Made by a program: the position numbers and the translations under genes
Shown: positions 25,044 to 33,980 of the stretch, piece by piece
How positions within the stretch are numbered: the stretch's first letter is position 1
Layout of the letters: each line of letters starts with the position of its first letter
Origin: Okeania sp. SIO1I7
Lineage (GTDB): Bacteria; Cyanobacteriota; Cyanobacteriia; Cyanobacteriales; Microcoleaceae
Assembly: GCA_010672585.1 (NCBI GenBank)
Contig: JAAHGF010000043.1
Coordinates: forward strand, 1 to 48,224
DNA: 48,224 bases
Reading direction: 5' to 3'
The notes under the pieces: generated by a model
Told to the model about the DNA's origin: nothing
Databases searched by the model: none
The model's input: the letters and a program-made list of their open reading frames with translations, nothing else

Positions 25044-25239
25044 TATGTAATTTTTTAGTTGACTTTACAAGTAGACACTGTTAAATATTAGGATGCTGAG
25101 ATAATGAGCTTTACAGAGATTTTTAAGTCTCAGTTAACTATAACATTAGACTTGTCATTCTGATGATAATTTTCATATAGCAGGGAACAGGAAACAGGGA
25201 ATAGGCAACAGTGGGAAAAACATTTCTTTTTGTTTCTTG

Positions 25240-25917
25240 CTATACAAAATGATAAGGAGGAAGTGCTTCACTCAAACTAATTTCCCAATAGGAACACTCA
25301 GCTTGCCAAGTTGGTAATTGTTGAGTAGTTAGAACTTCCACTTCACTATTGGCCAACAAATGGACTTGCTTAATTTCGCTTTCTGTACTATTTTTCCAGA
25401 CTGCTTCAGGATATTCTTTGAGAATTAACTGACGTATATTTTCCCACTGTTGACGTTGCTCAGTTTGAAAAGCTTGTTGTTGTTGAAAGCGTTGTTTTTT
25501 TGCTAATAAATAAGCTTTGCCACGAGCATTACTACTTTCTAGAGTAGAAGGAGGAGAAACAGGAGAAAATTTGATGGTATATTCTGCCTTTTCTACCAAT
25601 TGAGTTAAAGTAGTCAGATATTGTTGCTGATGATTTTGTAAGTGATTAACAATATTTTCAACAGTAGCAAAAGCATTTCCAAATCTGAGTGGTATTAGGG
25701 GAGTTTGCTGAAATATTTCTCTAATTACGCGATCGTGAGTTAAAACAGCTTGGAGTAATTTTTTGTCTGTTTCCTGTATTGCTTCAATAGATATATTTGC
25801 TTCAGTTACAGCAGCAAGGTTTTGATATGGAATTAATTCGACTTCCTGTTTCATACCTTTTGGCAATGCTAGGGATGATTTGGGTAAATTAACGAAAGCG
25901 TAGACATAAAATGACAT
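25240..25917 (-). CDS. gvpL: GvpF/GvpL-family gas vesicle protein (L-type position)
   Basis: A 225-residue GvpF/L protein needed for gas-vesicle assembly; family members bind GvpA and may cap or chaperone nascent vesicles. Features are MSFYVYAFVNLP, LAAVTEANIS, AVLTHDRVIREIFQQTPLIP with LRFGNAF, and the C-terminal domain EVEVLTTQQL then CSYWEISLSEALPPYHFV. F versus L is hard to decide; I use L because the other paralog has the F-like N-terminus. The start is ATG at 25917 with a weak ribosome-binding site. Confidence 0.82.
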   Translation of the reverse strand: MSFYVYAFVNLPKSSLALPKGMKQEVELIPYQNLAAVTEANISIEAIQETDKKLLQAVLTHDRVIREIFQQTPLIPLRFGNAFATVENIVNHLQNHQQQYLTTLTQLVEKAEYTIKFSPVSPPSTLESSNARGKAYLLAKKQRFQQQQAFQTEQRQQWENIRQLILKEYPEAVWKNSTESEIKQVHLLANSEVEVLTTQQLPTWQAECSYWEISLSEALPPYHFV

Positions 25918-25957
25918 TTTGCGTGCTTGGTTTTATGGCAGTGAGTTTTTTTTGCTC

Positions 25958-26127
25958 GTAGGTTGGGTTGAGGGTGCCCCGTTAGCGCAGCTTCTCCGTA
26001 GGATAAACCCAACACAAGTAATATCGTTTCACGGAAGTTAAAAGTTAAAAGTAAGATTTTATAGGCTCAAAACTTTATTAAAATGGTATAAGAATTTGTT
26101 GGGTTTCACTGGTTCAACCCAACCTAC
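25958..26127. repeat. MITE-like element with perfect 14-bp GTAGGTTGGGTTGA ends
   Basis: GTAGGTTGGGTTGA at 25958-25971 and its exact inverse at 26114-26127. The inside carries GTTAGCGCAGCTTCTCCG and a second internal pair (AACCCAACA / TGTTGGGTT). A smaller relative lies at 44422-44537. Confidence 0.8.
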
Positions 26128-26133
26128 ATTATT

Positions 26134-26276
26134 CTACTTACTAGAATCAGAATTAAAATTATGAGACTGTTTTTGATTCATTAGAGCATTGTAAGCATTA
26201 GTAAAGTGAGCATTTCTAATCCGAATTTTGTTTGGAGACTTAATTCCTTTAGCACTATAACTACGAATAGTAGTCC
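26134..26276 (-). pseudogene. Duplicated 3' end of the AAA ATPase gene
   Basis: It repeats about the last 45 codons of the ATPase at 26432 (IRSYSAKGIKSPNKIRIRNA, FNSDSSK and TAG), with a few substitutions (THFTT to TNAY-type changes, SQKQ to NQKQ). It is separated from the intact gene by the 160-bp element 26277-26436. The start of the fragment fuses into that element, so no functional protein is expected. Confidence 0.8.
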
Positions 26277-26436
26277 AGTAGGGTGCGTTAGCGTTTGCGC
26301 AGCATTCCGCACCGAAAGCGTAACTGAGCGAAATATTTGGCAGAGTAACCGTTTGCGCAGCATTCCGCACCGAAAGCGTAACTGAGCGAAATATTTCGGA
26401 TAGAAGGTGCGTTACATTTCATTAACGCACCCTACT
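26277..26436. repeat. 160-bp MITE-like element with perfect AGTAGGGTGCGTTA ends, between duplicated gene ends
   Basis: AGTAGGGTGCGTTA (26277-26290) is exactly inverted at 26423-26436. The core is a roughly 60-bp tandem duplication of GTTTGCGCAGCATTCCGCAC plus CGAAAGCGTAACTGAGCG. The last bases overlap the TAG stop of the AAA ATPase. Flanking DNA on each side is the same ~135 bp of ATPase coding sequence. Confidence 0.88.
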
Positions 26437-28381
26437 TGCTAGAATCAGAATTAAAATTGTGAGACTGTTTTTGACTCATTAGAGCATTGTAAGCAGTAGT
26501 AAAGTGAGCATTTCTAATCCGAATTTTGTTTGGAGACTTAATTCCTTTAGCACTATAACTACGAATAGCAGCTAAAGCCGCTTGATTAGTCAACAATGCC
26601 AAATCTGCTCCATTCCAACCTTCGGTACAATTTGCCCAATCATCCAAATTTACTCCTTGCAGTGGACGGTCTTGATTATGAACTTTCAAAATTGCTAAAC
26701 GACCTGCTTTATCTGGTAAGTCTACTTTAATTTGCAAATCTAATCTTCCCGCTCGCAGTAATGCTGAGTCTAGAGCATCAGGACGGTTAGTTGCTCCTAC
26801 CAATAATACCTGAGTACAGTCGCGTAAACCATCTAATTCTGTTAATAGCTGACCAACTAGGCGATCGCTTACTCCAGAATCTCCGATAAATTTACCACGA
26901 GCAGGAGCTAGAGTATCAATCTCATCAATAAATATTACACAAGGTGCAACTTGTCTAGCTTTAGAGAAAAGTTCTCGTACTGCTTCTTCTGCTGCTCCCA
27001 CCCATTTACTGAGCAACTCTGGTCCGTTGACAGCAATAAAATTAGCTTGTGCTTGGGAAGCAACTGCTTTTGCCAGCAAAGTTTTTCCGGTTCCTGGTTC
27101 GCCCCATAATAAAATTCCTTTGGGAGCTTTTGCCTTAGTTTGTTCGTATAATTCTGGATACAGTAATGCTCCCTCCACTGACTCTTGTAATTTTTGTTTG
27201 ACTGCATCCAGACCACCAATATTTTGCCAACTTACATTAGGAACTTCTACCGCTACAGACCGTAACACAGAAGGTTTAATTTCTTTAATTGCTGCCAGAA
27301 AATCAGTTTGCAACAAACTCATATCCTCCGGAGTCGGACTATCCAAAGATGGAACTTGACGACGGAGAGCTAAATAAGCTGCTTTTTGACATAAAGCTTT
27401 TAAGTCAGCACCCACTAACCCAACTGCCATATCAGCAATTTCTCCCAAATCAACAGAACTATCTAATGGCATAGAATTTGTCATTATCTGCAAAATTTCT
27501 AATCTTCCATTGCGGTCTGGAATACGGAAATTAATTTCTCGGTCAAATCTTCCCGGACGACGGAGAGCAGGATCGATATGGTCTGGGCGATTTGTTGCAG
27601 CTAAAATTAAGACACCCTGATGTTCGACAAATCCATCCATTAGTCCCAATAATTGGGCAACTAATCGTTTTTCGACTTCTCCTTCGACTTTGCTACGGTC
27701 TGGAGCAATACTATCAATCTCATCTATAAATATCAGACAAGGAGCAGATTGTTTTGCTTTGGTAAAAATTTTGCGTAATCTCGCTTCTGCTTCCCCATAA
27801 TATTTGCTGATTACTTCGGGCCCGTTAATTGCAATATAATTGAGTCTCAGTTCTTCTGCTATTGCTTTAGCTGTGAGAGTTTTACCCGTACCTGGCGGTC
27901 CAACTAATAAAACTCCACGAGCAGGTTCTAGTCCTAATTGTGATAATAGATCGGGGCGTTTGAGAGGGAGTTCTATTACTTCTCTTAATTCTTGAATTAT
28001 TTCGGACATACCTCCAATGTCTTTGAGGGTAGGTCTTGATTTAGTTTCTGGGGGTGGGGGAGTAAAGTTAGTTTGCTGTTGAGGTCTGTTTTCTGTGACA
28101 CCGCCAGTTTCTTTTGGGGTGGGTGCTGGTTTTGTGTCTGGCGGTGGGGGAGTAAAATTAGTTGGTTGTGGAGGTCTAGTTTGTCTGGGAGGTTGTCTGA
28201 TTTGGGTTTGATAAGGGTCTCTTCTTCTTGGTATGTTAGTGTTAGTTCTTCTGGGAGTATTGTTAATAGTTCGAGACTGTACCTGATAGGAAGTTTTTAC
28301 TTCCCCTGTTTCGGATTTTTTTTCTAGAACTTTTGCTAATTCTATTATTTGTCTTAAGTCTAATCTTAAAAAATGATTCAT
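26432..28381 (-). CDS. Tandem-AAA ATPase of the CDC48/p97 type, gas-vesicle-cluster associated
   Basis: A 649-residue protein. Residues 1-120 form a short helix plus a Pro/Arg-rich low-complexity linker in which TNFTPPPP(D/E)TK is repeated. AAA-1 has GPPGTGKT with IFIDEIDSIAPDRS and ATNRPDHIDPALRRPGRFD. AAA-2 has GEPGTGKT with IFIDEIDTLAPARG and ATNRPDALDSALLRAGRLD. It is a p97-like unfoldase without the p97 N-domain. Such ATPases recur in cyanobacterial gvp clusters and may remodel Gvp complexes. It lies between the two gvpF/L genes on the same strand. Its 3' end is duplicated around a small element. Confidence 0.9.
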   Translation of the reverse strand: MNHFLRLDLRQIIELAKVLEKKSETGEVKTSYQVQSRTINNTPRRTNTNIPRRRDPYQTQIRQPPRQTRPPQPTNFTPPPPDTKPAPTPKETGGVTENRPQQQTNFTPPPPETKSRPTLKDIGGMSEIIQELREVIELPLKRPDLLSQLGLEPARGVLLVGPPGTGKTLTAKAIAEELRLNYIAINGPEVISKYYGEAEARLRKIFTKAKQSAPCLIFIDEIDSIAPDRSKVEGEVEKRLVAQLLGLMDGFVEHQGVLILAATNRPDHIDPALRRPGRFDREINFRIPDRNGRLEILQIMTNSMPLDSSVDLGEIADMAVGLVGADLKALCQKAAYLALRRQVPSLDSPTPEDMSLLQTDFLAAIKEIKPSVLRSVAVEVPNVSWQNIGGLDAVKQKLQESVEGALLYPELYEQTKAKAPKGILLWGEPGTGKTLLAKAVASQAQANFIAVNGPELLSKWVGAAEEAVRELFSKARQVAPCVIFIDEIDTLAPARGKFIGDSGVSDRLVGQLLTELDGLRDCTQVLLVGATNRPDALDSALLRAGRLDLQIKVDLPDKAGRLAILKVHNQDRPLQGVNLDDWANCTEGWNGADLALLTNQAALAAIRSYSAKGIKSPNKIRIRNAHFTTAYNALMSQKQSHNFNSDSSK

Positions 28382-28599
28382 TGTTTTAATTTTTGATAGT
28401 TAAAGTAATTGTTTTTGTTTGTAAACTATTCAGTATTTAAACTATTTGTATCACAGTAATTATAATTGAATCAATATAGCAATCCTATTTTATTTGTGTA
28501 TAAAAATTTTACCGCTTTTAGGCAACAGGTAACAGACGGGAGTTTCAGTTTTTTATCTACTTTTTGATTTGTCATATCAAATCTGGATAATTACTATAC

Positions 28600-28682
28600 C
28601 CAAGTCATTGCGAGTGGAACGGAGTGGAAGGAAGCAATCTCAGGGGTCCTACGAGATTGCTTCCTATCGTCGCAATGACGAG
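28600..28682. repeat. Palindromic repeat GTCATTGCGAG...CGCAATGAC
   Basis: GTCATTGCGAGTGGAACGGA then GGAAGCAATCTC pairs with GAGATTGCTTCC and CGTCGCAATGAC. This is a widespread bacterial palindromic-repeat type. It lies in the spacer between gvpF and the AAA gene. The remainder of 28382-28840 also holds a GGGGCGGGTTT / AAACCCGCCCC inverted pair (28740-28812). Confidence 0.7.
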
Positions 28683-28840
28683 TGTTCAATCGGATTCTAT
28701 ATCACAACCTATTTAGGATTCCTACAGTAATTATTGTAGGGGCGGGTTTCACCAAAAACTTTGAAATCTTAGCAATAATTTTTTCAAAACCCGCCCCACT
28801 TCAAAACCCGCCCCAGTACATTAAACTTATCAATGCAAAA

Positions 28841-29584
28841 TCAATCTTTTTGTTCGATTCGAGCAAAATTAAAAGGAGCAGTAAAACTATTGTACCGAAT
28901 TTTAAATCTTCCCTCAAATTTACTATCAATAACTTCTACCTTTTCACCAAATTCTGATTCTTTTTCCCAAGGTATTAGATAAGCTGCATTATAAATCATT
29001 TTTTCAGTTTGCAGGTCATTTTCTACTACTTCAATAGCCATTTCATTCAGAGTTGTTTGGAAAATTTCAATAACATCTTGTTTCCGATTATTCATTTCTT
29101 GCTCAATAGTTTGCCCAATCTGAATTACCTCATCCATACTTAAATTTTTGCCAACTAAACTATCTCTTTTACTTTTTAATTCTGGATTTTCTACAAGTAA
29201 TTTTTGAATTTCTGCATCTGGTTCCCAATATACTTTTATTCCTACTTCTCGATTATTTTCTAACTTAGCAAAAAGTTCTTTCATTACCTGCTCAAAAGGG
29301 TTAGTCAACTGTTGAGAAAATTTTTCCCAATCAGAAACTACTAAACCAAATCGCATAGGCAAAACATTTCTATAACCTGCCTCCATCGCTGACTCAAGCA
29401 CCTTTTCATGGGTAACTAAATTGCGACGACTTGCCAGATAACGTTCCTGTTTTGCCATGGAGTAAAGTACTGCAAATTCATCAACAATTTGAATATTTAC
29501 AGCTTCTTTATCCAATCCTTGTAAACTTAAATTTTGCGGACCAGGTGGTAGGAATATACCATAAACATAGAAACCAGATTTCAT
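28841..29584 (-). CDS. gvpF: GvpF/GvpL-family gas vesicle protein (F-type)
   Basis: A 247-residue GvpF/L protein. The N-terminal domain has MKSGFYVYGIFLPPGPQNLS, VDEFAVLYSMA, LVTHEKVLESAM and NVLPMRFGLVV. The C-terminal domain has NAAYLIPWEKESEFGEKVE, then VIDSKFEGRFKIRYN with SFTAPFNFARIE. It is an assembly factor that contacts GvpA. It starts at ATG 29584 without a visible Shine-Dalgarno, because the upstream DNA is a (GGGAGTA)n simple repeat. It is the first minus-strand gene of the divergent pair with gvpG. Confidence 0.9.
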   Translation of the reverse strand: MKSGFYVYGIFLPPGPQNLSLQGLDKEAVNIQIVDEFAVLYSMAKQERYLASRRNLVTHEKVLESAMEAGYRNVLPMRFGLVVSDWEKFSQQLTNPFEQVMKELFAKLENNREVGIKVYWEPDAEIQKLLVENPELKSKRDSLVGKNLSMDEVIQIGQTIEQEMNNRKQDVIEIFQTTLNEMAIEVVENDLQTEKMIYNAAYLIPWEKESEFGEKVEVIDSKFEGRFKIRYNSFTAPFNFARIEQKD

Positions 29585-29589
29585 AATTA

Positions 29590-29745
29590 ATTTAGGGAGT
29601 AGGGAGTAGGGAGTAGGGAGTAGGGGAGTGGGGGAGTGAGGGAGTAGGGGAGTGGGGGAGTAGGGGAGTGGGGGAGTAGGGGAGTCTTACAAGGGTAAGT
29701 TTTAAGATTTGACACGGAGACACGGAGACACGGGGACACGGGGAT
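29590..29745. repeat. Simple tandem repeats in the gvpF-gvpG divergent spacer
   Basis: About a dozen copies of AGGGAGT / GGGGAGT heptamers (29594-29690) directly abut the gvpF start, followed by four GACACGGA octamers (29711-29742). The rest of the 450-bp spacer holds TTTTGACTT heptamers. Slippage here could alter gvpF expression; no promoter box is convincing. Confidence 0.8.
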
Positions 29746-30034
29746 TTAGTGCTTTCTTTGATGAACAGAGCGAGTAGTAGAAATTGTCCATTTTTCGGGT
29801 GATGAAGTCATTTTTACTAACTGACCTAGTATTTCTTCGAGTAAGGTAACAAATAGTCTCAAAGTTATAATGTCAAATAATCCGTTGAAATGTCAAAGTT
29901 TTCTGTCTATTGAATAAATATTACTTTTGACTTTTGACTTTTGTACGGGCGAATGGCCATTCGCCCCTACGACTTTTGACTTCAGCAAATGGGACAATTT
30001 TTGCTTACAAAACTAATTTTAGGACTTCATTATT

Positions 30035-30286
30035 ATGATTATCCGTTTATTAACTCTGCCTATTACTGGTCCATTGGGAGGAATAGTTTGGTTAGGGAAA
30101 AAAATTCAAGAACAAGTTGATACAGAAGTAGATGATAAGGAAAATCTGAGTAAAAAACTTCTAGCTCTTCAACTTGCTTTTGACATGGGAGAGGTTTCAG
30201 AAGAAGATTTTGAAGAACAAGAAGAGGAGCTTTTATTAGCAATTCAGGCGGCAGAAGAAGAAAGACTTAAAGAGGAAGAAGAATAG
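30035..30286 (+). CDS. gvpG: Gas vesicle protein GvpG
   Basis: An 83-residue minor gas vesicle protein. The conserved N-terminus LTLPITGPLGGIVWLGKKIQ is followed by helices with strongly acidic ends (EEDFEEQEEELLLAIQAAEE). GvpG is needed for vesicle formation, probably with GvpF. First gene of the plus-strand half of the cluster; the start is ATG at 30035, with AGGA 10 to 13 bp upstream. Confidence 0.93.
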   Translation: MIIRLLTLPITGPLGGIVWLGKKIQEQVDTEVDDKENLSKKLLALQLAFDMGEVSEEDFEEQEEELLLAIQAAEEERLKEEEE

Positions 30287-30359
30287 TTATTTTACCCTCA
30301 GTTTTTTATTTAGTTAATTGACCTCAAAACTTCTGTATTAGTTAACAGGAATTTAATTT

Positions 30360-31007
30360 CTGACAAATTTACAAGTAAAAATTCCAACAGATACATGGGT
30401 TTCAGCTACTTGGGATGAATATCTCGAAACTATTGAAAATCCCATTTATGCTAAAGCAAAATCATATTATCATCAAGGAAAATTTAGAATAGAAATGTCA
30501 CCAGTAGGTTACGACCATGCTAGCGACCATTCTCTTATTGCCACAGCTACTATTATTTTTTGTACTTTCAAAAATATCGACTGTAATGGTTTAATTAATT
30601 GTAGTTATAGAAAAACTGGAGTTCAAGAAATACAACCAGATATTTCTTATTATATAGGTGATAATGCTAATATTTTTCCCAGGGGAAATTATATTATAGA
30701 TTTAGATACATATCCATCGCCAGATTTAGTAATAGAAATAGCCAATACTTCACTGTCTGATGATCAAGGTGAGAAAAGGTTGATTTATGAAGATTTAAAA
30801 GTTAAAGAATATTGGATAGTTGACGTAAAAAATGTAGATATTATTGCTTTTACTATGATTGATGGTGGCAGTAAAAGGATTACAGAATCTCAAGTTTTAC
30901 CAGGATTAGTAATAGATGTTTTAAAAGAGGCTTTACAACAGAGTATAAGTATCAATCAAAATCAAGTTATTGCCTCCCTACTTTCTCAATTTAAAGAGAG
31001 GGAATAG
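30360..31007 (+). CDS. Uma2-family protein, probable CTG start
   Basis: A 215-residue Uma2 protein from CTG at 30360. Motifs are EMSPVGYDHASDHS, EIQPDISYYIGD, SPDLVIEIANTSLSDD and EDLKVKEYWIVDV, a good PD-(D/E)XK-like core. An ATG at 30495 would remove 45 residues that are conserved in the family (VKIPTDTWVSATWDEYLETI). The frame is closed just upstream by TAA at 30354. AACAGGA ends 9 bp before the CTG, so CTG is probably used or is a mutated ATG. It is inserted between gvpG and the ArsA-like gene. Confidence 0.8.
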   Translation: MTNLQVKIPTDTWVSATWDEYLETIENPIYAKAKSYYHQGKFRIEMSPVGYDHASDHSLIATATIIFCTFKNIDCNGLINCSYRKTGVQEIQPDISYYIGDNANIFPRGNYIIDLDTYPSPDLVIEIANTSLSDDQGEKRLIYEDLKVKEYWIVDVKNVDIIAFTMIDGGSKRITESQVLPGLVIDVLKEALQQSISINQNQVIASLLSQFKERE

Positions 31008-31315
31008 GGAATAGGGAATAAGGAATAGGGAGCCAATAGAATGTGTGATTAATTTTGCTTATGAACTTATATTAGTTATTAGTTAATAGCTAAATTTGTA
31101 GGCTCAGTTAGACGGCTTAAATTTAAACTATGAAATAGATTTAGCAATCTGTCGTAACGCACCATTGAATATGTGTCAGTCTAGTAGGGTTTTAGTTTCC
31201 AAATCAGATTTTAACTTAGGTTTAGAGAGCAAACCTCTACAGTTTATGATTTCTGCTTCAAGAACTCATTTAAGGGTATAATCATTTTATTCCTGAAAAA
31301 TAATAATTAAACATT

Positions 31316-31510
31316 ATGTCATTAGAAGATATTCAACTAACAATTACTCTATCTGACCCACAATTAGATGACGAGGAGAGACTTCAAACAGATACCGAAA
31401 ATATGTTGTCGGAAATTCAAGAATTTGATGGCGTACAAAAGGCAGATTTAATGCCAATCGAAAAAGCCGAAAAGGTTGTAGAAAACTCAAAAGATAAACT
31501 TTTTAATTGA
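31316..31510 (+). CDS. Small acidic protein, possible EACC1-like fragment
   Basis: A 64-residue protein starting at ATG 31316. The pattern ITLSDPQLDDEERLQ...LSEIQEFDGVQKADLMP is reminiscent of the ferredoxin-like effector-associated component EACC1 of bacterial conflict systems, but it is short, lacks the usual C-terminal hydrophobic segment and may be truncated. I cannot assign a function. It lies 50 bp before the ArsA-like gene and may be co-transcribed. Confidence 0.5.
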   Translation: MSLEDIQLTITLSDPQLDDEERLQTDTENMLSEIQEFDGVQKADLMPIEKAEKVVENSKDKLFN

Positions 31511-31560
31511 AATAAAAAAAATTCTGAATTGCCTGTTCCTTTTTATCCATAAAAAAACTG

Positions 31561-33441
31561 ATGGAACTTTTTAATAACCTAAACTTAGCAATGTTTAGTG
31601 GCAAAGGAGGCGTGGGAAAAACCACAACTTCTTGTGCTTTTGCTTGCCAATGGGCGAAAAAATTCCCTAATGAAAAAATCCTCTTAATTTCTACCGATCC
31701 TGCCCACTCTTTAGGAGATGTCCTGCAAATACAAGTCACAGATACACCAATACCCTTACAAACTTTACCCAATCTTTCAGTTAGAGCTTTAGACGCTAAT
31801 CTCCTGCTCGAAGAATTCAAACAACGTTACGGCGATATCCTAGAACTACTGGTAGAACGAGGTAGTTTTGTTGAAGGGGAAGACCTCACCCCAGTCTGGG
31901 ATTTAGATTGGCCAGGATTAGACGAATTAATGGGTTTACTGGAAATACAACGCCTCTGTAACGAAAAGGTAGTCAATCGAGTAGTAGTAGATATGGCTCC
32001 GAGTGGTCATACTCTCAACTTATTCCGACTAATGGATTTTTTGGATACCCTACTCAACTCCCTAGAACTTTTTCAACAGAAATATCGCTACATAAAGGAA
32101 AGTTTCGCGGGTAAGTATACACCAGATGAGGCAGATGAAACATTAAAAAATCTTAAGGAAGAATTAGCAGCAGGTCGTCATTTATTACAAGAGTCTCCTA
32201 ATACCGCTTGTTTAGTTATGGCACTACCCGAACCTATGAGTTTTCAGGAGACCAGGAGATTTTTAGATTCTTTGGAAAATCTGAAAATTCCTTACGGTGC
32301 GATTTTTGTGAATCAAATTGTTATAGATAAGGATAGTAGTGGCGATCGCTGTCTGGAACAAGGAAAGTTAGTTAGTCAGTTTATGGAACTGGCAGGAGAA
32401 AAATCGGTATACCTGATACCCCAACAAAAATTTGAACCTTTAGGTATAACTGCCCTAGAAAATCTAATAGACCAAATTTCTCCAGCAGAAAGTCTACCAC
32501 TCTCAACTTCTGGGAAAGTAGATATTAAATGGCCGGAAAAAATTCCTCCTGGTTTTACCGACTTTATTGAAGAGGGTAAGCGTTTATTAATTATTGGGGG
32601 AAAAGGAGGAGTAGGGAAAACTACTATAGCTGCTGCCATTGGTTGGGAAATGGCACAACGACATCCTGACTGTCAAATTAGGACTGTTTCTATTGATCCT
32701 GCCCATTCTTTAGGAGATGCTTTTGGTCTAACTCTAAGCCATGAACCATCTATAATTAATACTAATCTCAAAGGACAAGAAGTAGAATCAGATCGAGTTC
32801 TTGACAAATTTCGAGAAGATTATTTGTGGGAATTAGCAGAAATAATGAGTGGGGAAAAACCAGATAATTCAGCATCTTTTGAAATGGCATTTGCTCCCCA
32901 GGGATGGCGTCAAATTGTCGAGCAAGCTTTACCTGGTATTGATGAAATATTATCCTTATTAACAGTAATTGAATTGTTGGAGGAAAACCAAGAAGATTTA
33001 ATTATTTTAGATACTGCTCCGACTGGTCATTTATTACGTTTTTTAGAAATGCCTAGTGCCATGCAAGATTGGTTAAGTTGGATTTTTAAACTATGGATAA
33101 AATATCAAGATATTATTGGTCGAACCGAATTTATGGGGCGTTTAAGAACTTTACGAAAACGGGTAGTTAATGCACAAAAAATTCTCAAAGATTCACAAAA
33201 AACAGAATTTATTGGAGTCATGCGTCCCCAGACTGGAGTTATTGCCGAAGCAGAACGTCTTTATCAATCTCTTGTAGAAAAGGAGATAGCACAAAATTAT
33301 GTAGTTTTAAATTGTTTTACCTCTAATAGCCTTGTTCCTAGAGATAAATTTCCAGGAGCAAAAATTGTTTGTATGCCAATGTTACCTCGTTCAATTGAAC
33401 CTATCGAACAAATTAAAGGAGCAGCTAATTATTTATTTTGA
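31561..33441 (+). CDS. Tandem ArsA/Get3-type ATPase, gas-vesicle-cluster associated
   Basis: A 626-residue protein with two signal-recognition-GTPase-like (deviant Walker A) ATPase domains: SGKGGVGKTTTS at the N-terminus and GGKGGVGKTTIA near residue 347. Each has STDPAHSLGDV / SIDPAHSLGDA and a switch DMAPSGHTL / DTAPTGHLL. ArsA powers arsenite export and Get3 inserts tail-anchored membrane proteins. In the gvp neighbourhood, without arsB/arsD/arsR, a chaperone role for hydrophobic Gvp proteins is more likely than arsenic resistance (inference). It has the full double-domain length. Confidence 0.88.
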   Translation: MELFNNLNLAMFSGKGGVGKTTTSCAFACQWAKKFPNEKILLISTDPAHSLGDVLQIQVTDTPIPLQTLPNLSVRALDANLLLEEFKQRYGDILELLVERGSFVEGEDLTPVWDLDWPGLDELMGLLEIQRLCNEKVVNRVVVDMAPSGHTLNLFRLMDFLDTLLNSLELFQQKYRYIKESFAGKYTPDEADETLKNLKEELAAGRHLLQESPNTACLVMALPEPMSFQETRRFLDSLENLKIPYGAIFVNQIVIDKDSSGDRCLEQGKLVSQFMELAGEKSVYLIPQQKFEPLGITALENLIDQISPAESLPLSTSGKVDIKWPEKIPPGFTDFIEEGKRLLIIGGKGGVGKTTIAAAIGWEMAQRHPDCQIRTVSIDPAHSLGDAFGLTLSHEPSIINTNLKGQEVESDRVLDKFREDYLWELAEIMSGEKPDNSASFEMAFAPQGWRQIVEQALPGIDEILSLLTVIELLEENQEDLIILDTAPTGHLLRFLEMPSAMQDWLSWIFKLWIKYQDIIGRTEFMGRLRTLRKRVVNAQKILKDSQKTEFIGVMRPQTGVIAEAERLYQSLVEKEIAQNYVVLNCFTSNSLVPRDKFPGAKIVCMPMLPRSIEPIEQIKGAANYLF

Positions 33442-33635
33442 TTTAGCCGTCAGCTATCAGCTATCAGCTATCAGCTCAGAAAAATATGCAAAATACTAAC
33501 AAATACCATTTTAATAAAGTTATGGCTTAAGCCTGAATTATTAAGCCCCCCTTTCCAAGGGGGGTTTGGGGGGATAAAACTATTCTATATCTTTAAAAAA
33601 TTGGTATAAATAACTAACTAACTAATTTATTAACT

Positions 33636-33980
33636 ATGCACCGTTCAGCCAAACGTGGAAAAATCCCACAAAAAATTAGTAGTATGCCTCGCCAACGTTC
33701 GGAAGCAACTACATATTTAACAGTATATAAAAATGTTGTAGAAAAAGAACGTTTACAAAAAGAACTACAAAATTTAGAAAGGCGATGTAATCAAATAAAA
33801 GAACGTCTTGCTGTTCTGGATGAACAAACAAATAAAGAGCTAAAAAGTCAATCTCAGCAACCAATTAAATCTAATAAAACCAGCATGAATAAATTAACAA
33901 GTAAGAAACTAGAAAAATCTCAAACTAGGACACAAGAACCACCAAAATCAAAATTCAAAACAATTACTTTAGGCTATTGA
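33636..33980 (+). CDS. Basic coiled-coil protein of the gas-vesicle island, 3' end altered by an IS
   Basis: Unrecognised, 114 residues. An arginine/lysine-rich start (MHRSAKRGKIPQKISSMPRQ) is followed by a short coiled coil (VVEKERLQKELQNLERRCNQ) and a lysine-rich tail. It may be a gas-vesicle accessory protein, judged only by position between the ArsA-like gene and gvpN. The stop codon TGA (33978-33980) is the first three bases of the IS200/IS605 element, so the native C-terminus may be lost. Confidence 0.65.
   Translation: MHRSAKRGKIPQKISSMPRQRSEATTYLTVYKNVVEKERLQKELQNLERRCNQIKERLAVLDEQTNKELKSQSQQPIKSNKTSMNKLTSKKLEKSQTRTQEPPKSKFKTITLGY

Noticed and set aside
31561-33441. Arsenic-resistance operon
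   Set aside because: Only the ArsA-like ATPase is present; no arsB, arsC, arsD or arsR, and the neighbours are gas-vesicle genes.
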